The notes under the pieces are model-generated. The model did not search any database. It was not told the DNA's origin and saw only the letters and a program-made list of their open reading frames with translations. The translations under genes were made by a program, and so were the position numbers. DNA of 64,000 bases from Malania oleifera (Eukaryota; Streptophyta; Magnoliopsida; Santalales; Ximeniaceae). Positions 48,301 to 61,924 of this stretch are shown piece by piece. The stretch's first letter is position 1; the number at the start of each line of letters is the position of its first letter. The stretch lies in assembly GCF_029873635.1 (NCBI RefSeq), contig NC_080422.1:16522049-16586048 (forward strand). The letters are read 5' to 3'.

Positions 48301-51300
48301 AGGGCAGGTTGTCTTGTGTGTCATCTGGGCATGTGAAGGGAACTGGAATTAAATCCTGGCACTCATCTTCCTCCAAAGGACTCTAGGTTGAATTGCCAAC
48401 AGATCTTATTGGTCTCTTCAAGATGCGCTTGCTGTGGGGGGAGTTCCTAGCAAGCTCAAGCAGGGGTCCCAAAGCAGACCTGAACCTTTTTGGCATCGGT
48501 TGGGCTTTTGTAAACTGAGAAGAAATAAGAAGATTTGGGCCGTCCTGAAACTTTGTTTGAGAGGCCCAAATTAAGGTCCACTCCTAAATCCATGAAGCCA
48601 GTATAGACCTTGGGCCTAACTGGATGTGGCCCAGGGGTTAAATAAAAAATGATCGTTTGGGGCCAGCTGTTCCATGCTCTCTTGCCTAACGACAGTGTGA
48701 AGGATTGGGTATACTCGCATGTTTTCTCTAGCCCATGCTTCTTAGTCTTCTGCACAGCATTGAGAGTGAGGCTGATGCCATTAATGAGAATTGAAAAAGT
48801 ATGCAACATCAAGGACTTTTGCCTGATCAGCCTGGTGGGAGCATCTATAAGATCCTATCTAGAGTTTTTACTGCAAGGCTTAGAAAAGCAATTCAAAATG
48901 TTATTGGCCAGTACTAGCATGCCTTTGTGGCAGGCAGTCAGATTATGGCTGCAGCCTTGATTGCAAATGAAGTTGTGGATGCCTACGGCAAGGAGAGGAA
49001 AAGAGGATTGATTTGTACGTTGGACATGGGGAAGGCTTTTGATCATGTGAACTGGAACTTTCTCCTTCACATTCTCAGAACAATGGCTTTTGGGGAACTC
49101 TGGTGTAGTTGGATCCGTCAATGTTTTTCTACCCATCTACTCCAGTGCATTATTGGCTTGCCCTTCTTACGTTTTTCTCTTTTCTAGAGGTCTAAAGCAA
49201 GTTAATCCCCTCTCCCCATATATTTTTATCATGGTTATGGAAGTCTTGAGCCTCTTGTTAAATAAAGCCACTGAAAGTTGCCTTCTCAAAGGGCTTTGTT
49301 TTGAAAAGAATGGGAGAGGATTGGACATACATCTCCCATCTTTTTTTTGCGGACAATACCATCATTTTTTGTGAAGATGACCCTAAAAAAATCCTCAACC
49401 TTAGGAGCATTCTCTTTGGTTTTGAAGCCTTTTCAAGCTTGAAGGTGAACTTTGTTGAAATCAAATTATTCTGAAACACCGAGGGCCTTCTCTTGTGGGT
49501 CATTTAGGGTGTAAACTAGGGATTTTCCTCTTACCAACCCAAGTCTTCCTCTTTGTGCCAAATGTAAAGATATATATATGAGTTCAGGGCTCCATGGTCG
49601 AAAGATATGAGAGGAAACTAGCTGGTTGGAGAAGGGAATTACCTTTCAAAATATGGGAGTATTACCCTCGTGAAGGGCACTTTACCAACCTCCCTGCCTA
49701 TTATATTCATCTCTTCCCTATCCCTAGTTTCGTTGCTAAGACCTTGGAAAGAATCCAGAGGAGATTCCTTTGGGAAAGCATGCGTGAGGAATTTAATTAT
49801 CATCTTCTTAATCTTTTTAATTTTTTGGAAGGGGAGGGGCGGGGGGGGGGGGGGGGGGGGGGCTGTGTTTAAACAACCTATTCAAAAAGGAGGTTTTGAA
49901 CTTTGATCTCTTTCTACTTTCGGCGAGGTTTTCCTTGAGAAATGTCATTGGAGATTCATGAGGAGATGGATCATTTTTGGATATCATCCCTAAATATGGT
50001 CTTCACCATAATGGTTGGCCCTCTAAAAAGATGTGCAGACCTTGTGGTGTTGGTGTTTGGAAATTCATTTGGAGAAGGTGGGATATTTTTTCTCTCTCTC
50101 ATTTATGTCCAAATAGGGAAAAGCGAGAATGCTTTCTTTGGCATGATACTTGGTGTGGCCAGTCTCCACTTTGCTCAAAATTCCCTTGCACAAAGAAGCC
50201 TTTATTAGCAAGCACCTTGAGCTCACTGATGTTGGGGCAATGTTCCTTGGTTAGGAATGTTATTGATTGGAAGATGGACTATCTTTCAAAATTTTATGGT
50301 AGCTTATATAAAATCCAGTGCCAGAAGTCCACCAATGAGCCCAAGTGAATCCTGGATGAACATGGTAATTTTTTGGTATGATTTTATATAGATATTTCAC
50401 TCTTCCATCAGAAATCAGCAGCAAATTCCCCTGGAAGCCCATTTAGGGAACTGCAGCCCCCACAAAGCTTGCTTTCGTCGCATGGGAGGCAACTCTCGGA
50501 AGGATTCCTATCATTTGACAACCTCCAAAAAAGGGGCTTGCCTCTTGTTAATAGGCGCTACTTATTTTGGAAAATGCTGAACCAGTTGAGCATATCCTCT
50601 TGCATTGTTCCTGGAGGGTGGGTTACTGCCAGAACACTGGAGGGTGAGTTATGGGCTTGGAAAGGTATCCACCCTAGCTAGGAAAGGAGGAAAGCTTCAT
50701 CACCCATTCCCCTTGCCATATTTTGGCCTTTGTGGAGGGAAAGAAACTGGAGAGCTTTCGAAGGATCAGCCACTCCCCTTCATGTTGTTATAGATGGATG
50801 GATTGTTATTGCTTTTAATTGGCATAGTGAATTTTTTTTGAATGTCACTCGTTTTTTTGACGCCCTGAAGTGTGGGTGATTTCCTTTTCATTGTTTTTAC
50901 TTGGGTGGCATCCCCTTGGTGCACTTTAATTAATTTTCTTTGCTGATAAAGAAAAAAAGAACTTATTTTGACTCCCTCTTAACACACTTAACAAAAATTA
51001 ACATGTATATATTGGTTCGAAAAGTTAAGTGTACCATCCACAAAAGTTATAGCATTTCTTTTAAAATTAGTACAGTATAAAATTTTTCTGCATAATAGTT
51101 ATTTCCTATTGAAGTCAACTTTATTTGCATTTGTCAGAGCTGTTGCAATTGCTAAAGTTGGTTTTTCACTTTGCACAAGTTAATCTTTGAAATTCCATGA
51201 CCACCTGCATAAATTCTTCATTCATGATAATAAGCTCTTTGTAGATATAATCTACTGCATATTTTGCTACCTACACATTAATCGTAGTAGATTTTATGGT

Positions 51301-54300
51301 GCTTTTAGAGTTTTTGATGGTTATCTGCATATGATATTCTCATCCAGATTTCTTTATTAGAGGAATGCGGCTTTCTTGAAAGAGCTCTAGAGGAGTTGCA
51401 CAAGAAAGAACCAAAAATTGTGAGTGCATTTGTGTCTGCAGATGTGTTGCTGGAATATTTCGTATTGGGACTTTTCAGTTTTGAATGTGAGGGCTTCAGA
51501 TATGATCTTATTAATGTTTTCTTTCTAGGTTGATAAATTATCTTACAAAGAGCAAGAAGTTTCCCTTTTAGTAAAGCTTGGTCACCTAGAAGAAGGTCAT
51601 AAGTTATACAGAGCATTGCTTTCCATGAATCCGGACAATTACAGGTGATATTTCATGTTTTCATAGAAAACTAATATAATTATGACAATATTTTTACTAA
51701 AGTGTTCATATTGAATTTAATCAAATGAAAAGTGCTTTTTTTTTTGCTTTCTTTGTGTTAATCGGCTTCTGTGGTACTTCTTTTATTTAAAGATGGTGCA
51801 AACCAGCTACTGTAAGTTTTGTATCCTATGCTTATGGCGGGAAGATTTTTAAAGTGAAAGTCATGCTTCTAAAATTTTTTGGTGGCTTGTTTTGACTCAC
51901 AAAATTATTATCAGTAAAATGATGGGGAAAATAATCAATTTTTGTCATGGTTTTAAGTTAGTTTGATGCTAAACTGCGTAGAGTTAGTGCCACATTGTAC
52001 ATGGATTCTTCTTGATGTTTGGAGAAACATTGTGTAGTAGCTGTATTGGATGGGGCAAGAATTAATCATTTTACTGTCCTATAAGTGGTGCTTACTTTCT
52101 TTATGAAGTCCTCTTCTGAGAATACCTTAGAGATGGTGTTCTGTCCTTTTCTGGATATATCTTTGATGGTGAAGAGTGAAGTGGCTATTGGCAATATAAA
52201 AGGGCATGGTTCACCATGGTAGTTGTGCATCAGAAGATTGTTCGTGATCCTTTGCAGTTTAAGGCTTGGGTATTTTTCTTTTAAAAAAGTAAACCTGAAA
52301 TTTGAACTCTGCTAAATCTTATTTAGTTTTCTCACTTTTTGGGAAGATTTAATATTGAAAAGTAGAAACTGTATTAATTTCCAAGTAGTCTTTGGCCCAA
52401 TAGCTAATATTTTGGTCACACAGGATGGCCATGGTTCAGCTGCGCATAGTGTTGTTTGAGCTGTGGGTGCATGTGTTTTGGTGCATGTGTATTCATTTAG
52501 AAAAGATTACTAAATTTACAACTGGAACAGATACCTGAAGTGGTTAAGATGCGAAGTAACATCTGTAAATGTAGTGTGTGCATGCACATACGTGTGTTAC
52601 ATAGGTACATTGGCACACAATCTATTCCGTAACTTGCTATAGAAAAAACAATATATTCAGTAGCTAGTGCTGGGATAATGCCGCACTTTCTCACAGTGTT
52701 TTTTCCATATGGATATTCATGCTTGCATGCTCATATTTCTTCTTTTTACTTGTGATCTTCCTAAGTGGACTGACGTTTCTTTTGCTCTGCTTAGATATTA
52801 TGAAGGTCTGCAACAATGTGTTGGATTATTTTCAGAAAACGGTCAGTATTCCCCTGATGATACTGATAAGTTAGATGCTTTGTACAAATCACTACGGCAG
52901 CAGTACAGTTGGTCATCTGCTGTTAAGGTGATACATTCTGATCATGTTTAAATTTTGAGTTTTGTTCTTGTTTCTTCATAATGGAAAATTGTTGTGCAGT
53001 TTGTTACATGGGTGTAGCTTGTGTCGCGACATTCATTGAACCGTGTTTGCAAACTTATCAACAACAGCAAACAAACTACTACTGAATTGCTCTTACATAG
53101 CATTTTCTGTGCTTATGTGCATGTGTGCCTCGTAGTTGTGTTATGAGTTGGTCACTGTCTTGATTCTTTTCCATCTACTTGTGATTGTTTCTTTCATGTA
53201 GTTTAAAGTTGTGATGTCCTCCCTGTTTGTTGCATATTGTAAAAATGCAAGTAAACCTGCATCAAAATTTTGGGAGATTCATGATAAAATACTTTCAGCA
53301 GAAAGAATATTCTTGTGTAGACTCGATGTTGCATCATGAAGCCTTTTGTTTGTCGAATTAGCTTGTCCAAAATGATAAAAAGGTGGAATTAATATTGGGA
53401 AATGCCTTCGAATGAATGTGAAATTAGTGTATTTATTAGAATTTCTATGCCCCATGATGATGAATTGTAATAAGGTCATTTAATATGGTTCTTCTAGGTT
53501 CAAAGGAGGTGGCCCTTTCATTTCCTTGTTTGCATGGAAAATTTGTGTTTATGAAACTAGAACTTTAAGTTCTTTAAGTAGCCCAATGTTTCATCATAAA
53601 GGGACTGGGAACTCCATCATGACAGGAGAAAGAGTGTGTTCTATCAAGGTTCTGTAATCGATCTTTAACATAAGATGGGATGTTCTTGCTTCAGAGTTTG
53701 TGAAGACCTAGTAATACTGCTTTTTATTTATTTATTTATTGGGCGGAGGAGGAGGGGTGGTTTGACTTGCATCTATATTTGTGAAGATCAAGAAGGTTCT
53801 GAGGAATGTAAAATTGGTGCAAGCTGCAGGATTGAAAGGTGAGCAGAAGGATGAAAATGATCTGGATTTAGTGTGCCCATTAAGTTGCACACCTTGGTTA
53901 CATGCTGGTATTAGAGAGATTAGAAGGCCAAAAGTAGTTAATCAGTGGGTTTGTTTCCATTAGATGGGTGATATTTGTTGGTATTTTGGGTGTTTGCAAA
54001 CTTATCAACAACAGCAAACAAACTACTACTGAATTGCTCTTACATAGCATTTTCTGTGCTTATGTGCATGTGTGCCTCGTAGTTGTGTTATGAGTTGGTC
54101 ACTGTCTTGATTCTTTTCCATCTACTTGTGATTGTTTCTTTCATGTAGTTTAAAGTTGTGATGTCCTCCCTGTTTGTTGCATATTGTAAAAATGCAAGTA
54201 AACCTGCATCAAAATTTTGGGAGATTCATGATAAAATACTTTCAGCAGAAAGAATATTCTTGTGTAGACTCGATGTTGCATCATGAAGCCTTTTGTTTGT

Positions 54301-57300
54301 CGAATTAGCTTGTCCAAAATGATAAAAAGGTGGAATTAATATTGGGAAATGCCTTCGAATGAATGTGAAATTAGTGTATTTATTAGAATTTCTATGCCCC
54401 ATGATGATGAATTGTAATAAGGTCATTTAGGGTTTGTATTGCATGGGTTCATACGTATTCTGCCAATCATAATTTGTAACTATCAATTAGAAATGCAGCC
54501 TATAATGGATCTGTCATGGACTACTATGTTTTGAAGGTTAGCACATTGCCGCACCCTTTTTATTCTTTTTTAATAAAGCCTCTTTTTCTATTCATTTGAT
54601 TCAACTTCATAAGTTTTTAAACCGTGGATGAATGCTTAAGAGGTAGCATGGAATAAGGGTGAATAGTTCTTAAAATGTTCCTAACAAGGACTTTGATGCA
54701 GGAAAATCAACAGGGAAGGAAAAAAAGTTTCAAAACGTGGAAACCATATTCAGTTAAGGGGTTCATCGGTTTTGTCCGTTGAAATGAACTGTACTTGTTG
54801 AAACGAGATTGGTTAAACCCGTAGGATTTAAGGTTTGATTAGGGTTTTTTTTGTGGGGAGGGGGGAGGGGGAGGGACTTGCATTTTGGGGTTAGGAACTT
54901 GGAGCACAAGCAAGTTGCTGCTATGCTGAAACTAGGTTTATGAACCATACTTGGAACTGTAATAGAGTTTGTTTTTTGGGTTTTGTGAATCCTCTCATTG
55001 CCTGCGTCAGAGTTGCACATGCCTGATATCACTCTATAATTATTTTTCTCTGATAATTGGCATGATGTGATGATATGTTTGGAAAATGCTTCATTAAGAA
55101 ATTATGTTAGCTGTATTTTGAGCCATTACCCCGTGCTGGTCCTGCCAAGTGCTAATGGGGTTCTAGGACAGGAGGTTTTGATGCAGTCAAAATTTGCGAA
55201 TGAAGTTGCTGCATACATTCAGGACTCAAACCTGTGTCATTGTGCTTGATGGCCTAGGAGTCTACCATTTCACTAGATAATTGCCTCTTTTGTGTTATAT
55301 CTGCATGTCTTGTTTGTTGGTTCATTGAACTGTGATGAATCGTCCAAGTCTTACATTGGACTTCTGTGTTTTCCCTTTTCAGAGGATACCTCTTGATTTT
55401 CTGAAAGGTGCAGAGTTTCGGGATGCAGCTGATAAATATATTAGGTCCCTATTGACTAAGGTATTAGCAGTTCTTTGTTAATTTTTGGTGGCTGGTTTGC
55501 CTAGTATCGACAATCATGTCTTATGTTTCACATTTTTGATGCATTTCAGGGGGTTCCTTCATTGTTCTCGGATCTTTCTCCATTGTATGATCATCCTGAC
55601 AAGGTTAGTGGGTTCACTTCCATTCGTCTGATAAATGATGTTGAAATCACCCTTTTCAAGAAAGGAAGGGGTGGGGGTGGTTTTTGTAGAATTATGTTCT
55701 TTACTGGTAATTGTGCTTATAGCTGTTTATTTTTAATCTTCTGTACAGGCAGACATTTTGGAGCAACTGATTCTTGAGTTGGAGCAATCAATTAAGACGA
55801 CTGGGGGGTACCCTGGGAGGTAATATATGACTTGCATGTTTTTGTCTTTTGTATGTATTGTAATGAAGCATGAAATAGGCTTTAATATTTGCTATTTTTC
55901 TAAGTGAAGGATGTAATTGTGTTTTTAATTTGAAGTGTGTTAAAAAAAAACTATACTGTTTGTGAAATTTGTACATGCATGCATACATACCTATTTTTGT
56001 GAATTTTATTGTTCATACCATGATATGTAAAAACGTAACTTTAGTAATGTTGTCTGTTGCTTTAGTTTTTATTATTCCTTTTCTTATTTGTTGTCATCTC
56101 CTAGCTGAAGATATTCAGGTTTTATTACTGTATTTAGCTCTGGGGTTGTTAACCTTGACAATTGAGGTGCATGTGTATTTAATTCTGATACAAAGGCATA
56201 AATTTTTACCTGTAGAAACAATGCCATATAATTGAATATCTCAACCTTTCGAATCCCTGTAACTGTATGCATTGTTGATATTTTGCTTTACATTGACAGT
56301 GGGAGGGTGCATGTGCGACATGTGAAGCAATCTGAAAATTGAAGTGTGATATAAATACCTTGTGCCATGGGCATGCTTTCCAGATTTGGCATTAAATATA
56401 AATGATAAAAATATAATTCCAACTGGTGTCTTGGAACTCTGTTGACTTTCTATTTATATGAAGTTGGTATTTTTGTGAAATTTATCTTTTTTTCCCACGT
56501 TGCATTTCTTCTTGAGTGCAGGGTGGAAAAGGAGCCTCCTTCAACTCTCATGTGGACCTTGTTTTTATTGGCCCAGGTCAGCTGCCATCATTTGAATAGA
56601 ATTTTCATCTTTTTTGTTCATTGTATTGTATTTTTCAGTAACTTTGCTTGGGGATTTGGTGATGTTGCAGCATTTTGATCGACGGGGCCAATACTGTACT
56701 GCCCTTGCAAAAATCGATGAGGCTATATCGCATACTCCTACTGTGATTGATTTATATACTGTCAAGGTTTGTTTACACCATCTGTTCGTAAAATTAAGCA
56801 TGTGCAGATTTTTTAAATAATATCTATTCTGAGGTGTTGTGTTTATTATCAGTTTCTGTAATGCAAACTACTTTTATCTTGTCTTTGATTATGGTAGTTG
56901 TTTCTGTTGAGTTTAAGAGGATAGCCTGTTTATTTATGATTAATACCTTTTGTTAAAAAAAATTTTGAACTAGTAAATCCTGTCAGTATAATTATTTATT
57001 GCTGTTTGTCTATTTGATATCCATTATCATACTTTTTGAATGATGGTTATGTTGTAAAATGATCTGTTAAGTTGCAGTTGTTTTATGTCCGAACCTTAGG
57101 CTTGTTCACTGTTTTTAATAGGAAATTGTGGAGATGAATGTCATGTCAAAAAATTTGCACAAATTTAGTATGACATTGAGAAGTGTGACATACAAAATTT
57201 AAAGCGAAAATTTTTAAGTAACTTTTTTTTTGAAAAAATAATTTTTCAAAGGTTTAAAATGTTAAGAAGATAATGAGTTAAATTTGAGCCCTTAGCATGA

Positions 57301-60300
57301 CCCCATTTGGCTGGAGTGTAGGATGGATGGTGGGTAATGGCCTTCTTGGAGTAGAAGAGACTCACTGATTTGAAAGAATCACTGGGCTATTGGCACATGG
57401 TTATGTCAGTCCAAGAGATTATGGAAGAGAAGTAGAGGCTCATAAGCCTTCCTTATATGCCTTAAGTTAGCATGTCCACACTTCAGTGAAATGGTCAATA
57501 TTTTAAATTTACTGCGATCCCACTCTCCAAAGTCCTAACAAAGAAGGGAGCTTTTTGTGGATAATGGGAATTCCATGCATAGTATGCTGGAAACTTTACT
57601 TCAGTCCCACTTAGTTTATGTGTTTGACTGGGACATGTTTTTTTGGACATGGTGGCAATTGCTGTCCGATAAGATGAGTGTTCCTTGAGTAAAAAATTTA
57701 GGAATATAAAAAAACGATGAAAATAGTTATAGTGGACACATATTCTATATGATTTTTTTTGTCTCTTGGACTAGGGTTCCCCTCTATCAAATTTATAAAT
57801 TTTAATGAGAGTTTTTGTGCCGAGAGAAATTGTACACCCCCTCCCTCTTCTCCTTTTACCTTTCCCTCGTTTCCCTAAATTTTACTTTTGAACCTTTGGC
57901 TCTTAGTTGTAAGAATTTTTTGTGTTAGATGATGCTCCTTTGGAACTTCAATTGGCCCTTCTTATTTACCACTTATAAATCCTTGCTTCCATGATTAAAA
58001 CCTCAAAATGTCTTTGGGTAGTGTAGACATAAGAGTGTAGTTTAAGATTATGAAGATATGGTGAGCAATTTTACTTGTAAGGAAAAATCACTTAATTAAT
58101 ATTATATTAGTAAACTGCTGGCACCTAACCTATATCCTAGGGCCTTTTCCCAAGCTAGTATGAAACTTCTTGGGGATTGTCATGTGAAGATGCTGTCTTT
58201 AGTGAGAGTGTGTTGGTTAATTCTATTGGTTTTGTTTGTTTGGCTAGTTATTTGAAAATATTATATCTAGGTTGTATTTTGTAGATTAACACATTTATGT
58301 GAATATTGTATTATAATTCACATTGACACTTTACAGTTTGGCTCTTTGACATCTCTCTGCACCCACTCTCCCTCCTGCTCCTGCTTTATTTTTTATTTAT
58401 TTTTTTTGTTTTTGGTTTGCTAGGACGTCTGTGGAGCCCAGGGATTGCACCATGCTCCTGGTCCTGTTCTTGTTTCATGTAATTTCTCCCTGGTCTCTGG
58501 CAGCCTGGTCCATGGCCAATATAGACTGTTCCTGGAGATTTGAAGCTTTTTTTTTCATAGCTCTAGGAATTACATTGTAAAAATTGCACATTTTTCCAGC
58601 AGTCAGTTTGACCTCAAATATATTTGATGCTGCTGCTTTGCCTGTAAATATTTGAATTGTGGATCTCTCTGCGAAGTACAATCTTGGTGGGGTCATAAAA
58701 CTGCCTGCTTATTGTTAGGGTGGATCGAGTGGGTGCCTGATTTGCATCCATGGTTCCTTTTTGGCGAAATGTATTGTTTTGAGAAATAAGGGAACTCCCT
58801 TAAGAGGTTCTGCTTCTCCTTAAAATAATATTTGGCATATTATCTGATATCAGGGCCGGATATTGAAGCATGCGGGTGACTTGGCAGCTGCTGCTGTGTT
58901 ATCAGATGAAGCTAGATGTATGGATCTTGCAGATCGCTACATAAATAGTGAATGCGTTAAACGTATGCTGCAGGCTGATCAGGTGTCAGGCTGCATTGTG
59001 TTTGTTTCATTTTTTTTTTTTAATAGGAATATTAAGCCATGGTGTGAATATGCTTCTTATAGAACATTGTTTCTTGAAGGTGGCTGTGGCAGAAAAAACT
59101 GCTGTATTGTTCACAAAAGATGGAGATCAGCACAACAACCTTCATGACATGCAATGCATGTGGTGCGTCTCTGTTTCCTGCTCTACTGATTTTACTGTAA
59201 ACAAGATGTTTTGGTTACACCTCTTAAATGTTTACCTGGTTCATCTTTGGTAGGTATGAACTTGCTTCTGGTGAAAGTTATTTCCGTCAAGGTGATCTTG
59301 GACGGGCTTTGAAAAAATTCTTGGCTGTGGAGAAGCACTATGCAGATATAACTGAAGACCAGTTTGACTTCCACTCTTACTGTTTAAGAAAAATGACCCT
59401 GCGTGCCTATGTGGAAATGCTTAAGTTTCAAGATCGATTGCATTCACATCCATATTTTCACAAAGCAGCAGCTGGAGCTATCAGGTGAAGCGTTGTGTGA
59501 ATAATATTTCTGATGGTCCAGTGTGAATCTGGTTTGCATATTTTGCCACTTTTTCTGCTTGTTGATGTGCCCCCATGTCGTCATTACATGTGATCTGAGA
59601 TTTTTATTTTTTATTTTTTATTTTTGCTCTCATACCCCATCCAAAAAAGGGGGAAAAAATGTCAAGACAAATATATATGTATATCTATGTTAAAAAAAAA
59701 ACCTGTGTTGAACAGGACACGCACCCAAAAACATGAAATCTATTTCTCCTTATTTTGTATTATTTTGATTTTGATCCCCTACAAAAGCTAATAGGATGTG
59801 CTTGTTTCGCAGGATAGGATTTTGTAAGATTGGACTAGCTGTATAGTATTCAAATGGAATGAATAGGATAATTATCCTATCCTATGCAGGACATAGGTGG
59901 AATCCCCTTTCTCAACTTTTTGGTTTCTTAACTCTCTTAGCCTGAGCTGGCCAGGGGGTGGTGTGGGGACCAGCCTGAGGGGGCCTAAGAAGCCTCTCCC
60001 TAGACAGTCCTATCCTAGTAGTTGAGTTGCACCAAGCATACGCTATGGGTACTTAGCCAAGCCTAGCCCATGAATTGAACGAATCAATATAGAACCTTGG
60101 CGGTCTTACTTTGATGGCTGCAAATTTACTTAAGATGGTGAAGGATCAGGCGCAGGATTTAATTATCAGTCCTGGGGAGAAGCCAATCATGCAGCCTCCT
60201 TGCACCAAACAATGCTTCTTTAGATTTCATCAGAACATAAACTGACCCTCATTTCATCTAGGAGACCCGTCCAACTGATGTGAAAACAATGAATGATAAT

Positions 60301-61889
60301 AAGATGATGTACCATAATACTGTGCATCTAATATTTTTCATTCATTTGTTTTGTTCCCATTCCTTAGCTCTATTGAGTTTGAGTTGATTGTCCTATACAA
60401 TATGGATCACTGTCATGATCGTTGCGCAGCATTTATGTTTAGTTCTTGTACTCCTTAAATTTATGGTTATTGGGTATTGGATTTTGAGATGCAGATGCTA
60501 TTTAAAATTGTATGACTCTCCTGCGAAGTCAGCAGCTGAAGAAGATGATGAAATGTCAATGATGCTTCCTTCCCAAAAGAAGAAAATGAGGCAAAAACAG
60601 AGGAAAGCTGAAGCCCGAGCTAAGAAAGTATTAAAGTTTGTTCTATAGCTTCTAATGGACCTTTCTGTTTCATTGGATTCCATTATGATGTTTTTACATT
60701 TGTTTTTAAGGAGGCAGAAGGGAAAAACGAGGAATCGAGTGCTGGTGGTATCTCCAAGTCAGGAAAACGACATGTTAAACCAGTAGATCCAGATCCACAT
60801 GGGGAGAAGTTGTTGCAGGTTATTTTTATAGCCAATCATTTCTTCCAACTTTCAGATTTCTTACTGCTATATTTTTTTAAGCTCAGGAAAATTTGTTCTT
60901 AATTCCTGGGATAATGTTTTGTTTTCTGTTGATATTTTTTTGTTTAGATTGAAGATCCATTGTTGGAAGCTACAAAATACTTGAAGCTTCTTCAGAAAAA
61001 TTCGTCTGATTCCTTGGAGACACACTTACTCTCTTTTGAAGTAAATATAAGAAAGCAGAGAATCTTGCTTGCCTTTCAGGTGTGTTACACACACATTGCT
61101 CATGCACAATCCTCGTGTCCAACTCTATTTAGCCTTAATATTATTGATTGTAGTATTGTACTATGTCAACTATTATTGATTGTAGTATTGTACCATGTCA
61201 ACTAATAGTAAATGCGTTACTTAAAACTTTGGTCCTATATCTTGGACAGTTTTAATTTGTCATGGTGATCCTCTTGGTCAATTTTTTTCCCATTTCTTTC
61301 CTGTGCAGGCTGTAAAGCACTTACTAAGATTGGATGCTGATAATCCAGATACCCATCGATGCTTGGTATGCCATTTTTATTTCAATGAATGCATTGATTT
61401 AGCATTTTTTGAAGTACTTTATCCCTTTGAAAGGAAAAGGTAGCTCTTGAATGCACAGAAAATCTTTCTTAATTAACCAATTAGTTGAGATTTGTATTTT
61501 AAAAGCCAACAGTCAATGCACACGCATTTAAATACTTGCTAGTGTGATGCATGCATTTTCTATTGTGTTTGTGCAAGCCTCTTAAAGGATGCAGTACTCT
61601 ATAGCATAGTTTCAAAAACTGGACCGGCTGGTCCAATCCGGTTGGACCGGACCGGTCAACTCGCTGGTCCAGGTAGAGGGCTTAAACCAGATATGGAGTG
61701 AACCGATATCAAGCCGGTCAAACTTGGGTGACTCAATCCGACTTGGTCAAATCTGGTATGGCCCGAGTTTCATTAAAACTAAAAAATGTGGTGTTTTTGG
61801 AGGTGCCTGGGATAGAACCCAGCCTACCCAGGACGTCAAGCGTGTAGGATAAGGGCCTTCCCCCGGGAGCCACATTTGTTTTTTGTTTA

Positions 61890-61924
<35 letters not shown>

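Larger units (their letters stand above)
34912..51347 (+). other. NAA15 intron 6 (16.4 kb, repeat-filled)
   Basis: Contents in order: plain intron; L1 reverse (35,425-38,010); a TIR element with an L1 piece (38,362-39,532); an L1 tip (39,640-39,765); plain intron with a 79-base tandem pair (40,425-40,582); a Tourist-like element (40,876-41,393); L1 pieces in both orientations (41,845-43,645); an L1 with a 9-bp-duplication TIR element (43,650-45,905); its tandem duplicate (46,382-48,028); L1 pieces (48,030-50,965); plain intron to the acceptor catccag. Confidence 0.85.
52928..55382 (+). other. NAA15 intron 9
   Basis: The 2,455-base intron contains the 440-bp direct repeat described separately. 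The rest, including the 507-base spacer and 54,430-55,382, shows no recognised element. Confidence 0.85.

Noticed and set aside
53279..54426. Two identical 66-codon reverse frames
   Set aside because: They are carried by the 440-bp duplication within an intron, resemble no domain, and their identity follows from the DNA repeat.
53043..54429. The 440-bp repeats as LTRs of a small TRIM retrotransposon
   Set aside because: The ends are not a clean TG...CA, flanks show no 5-bp duplication, and no primer-binding site follows copy 1.
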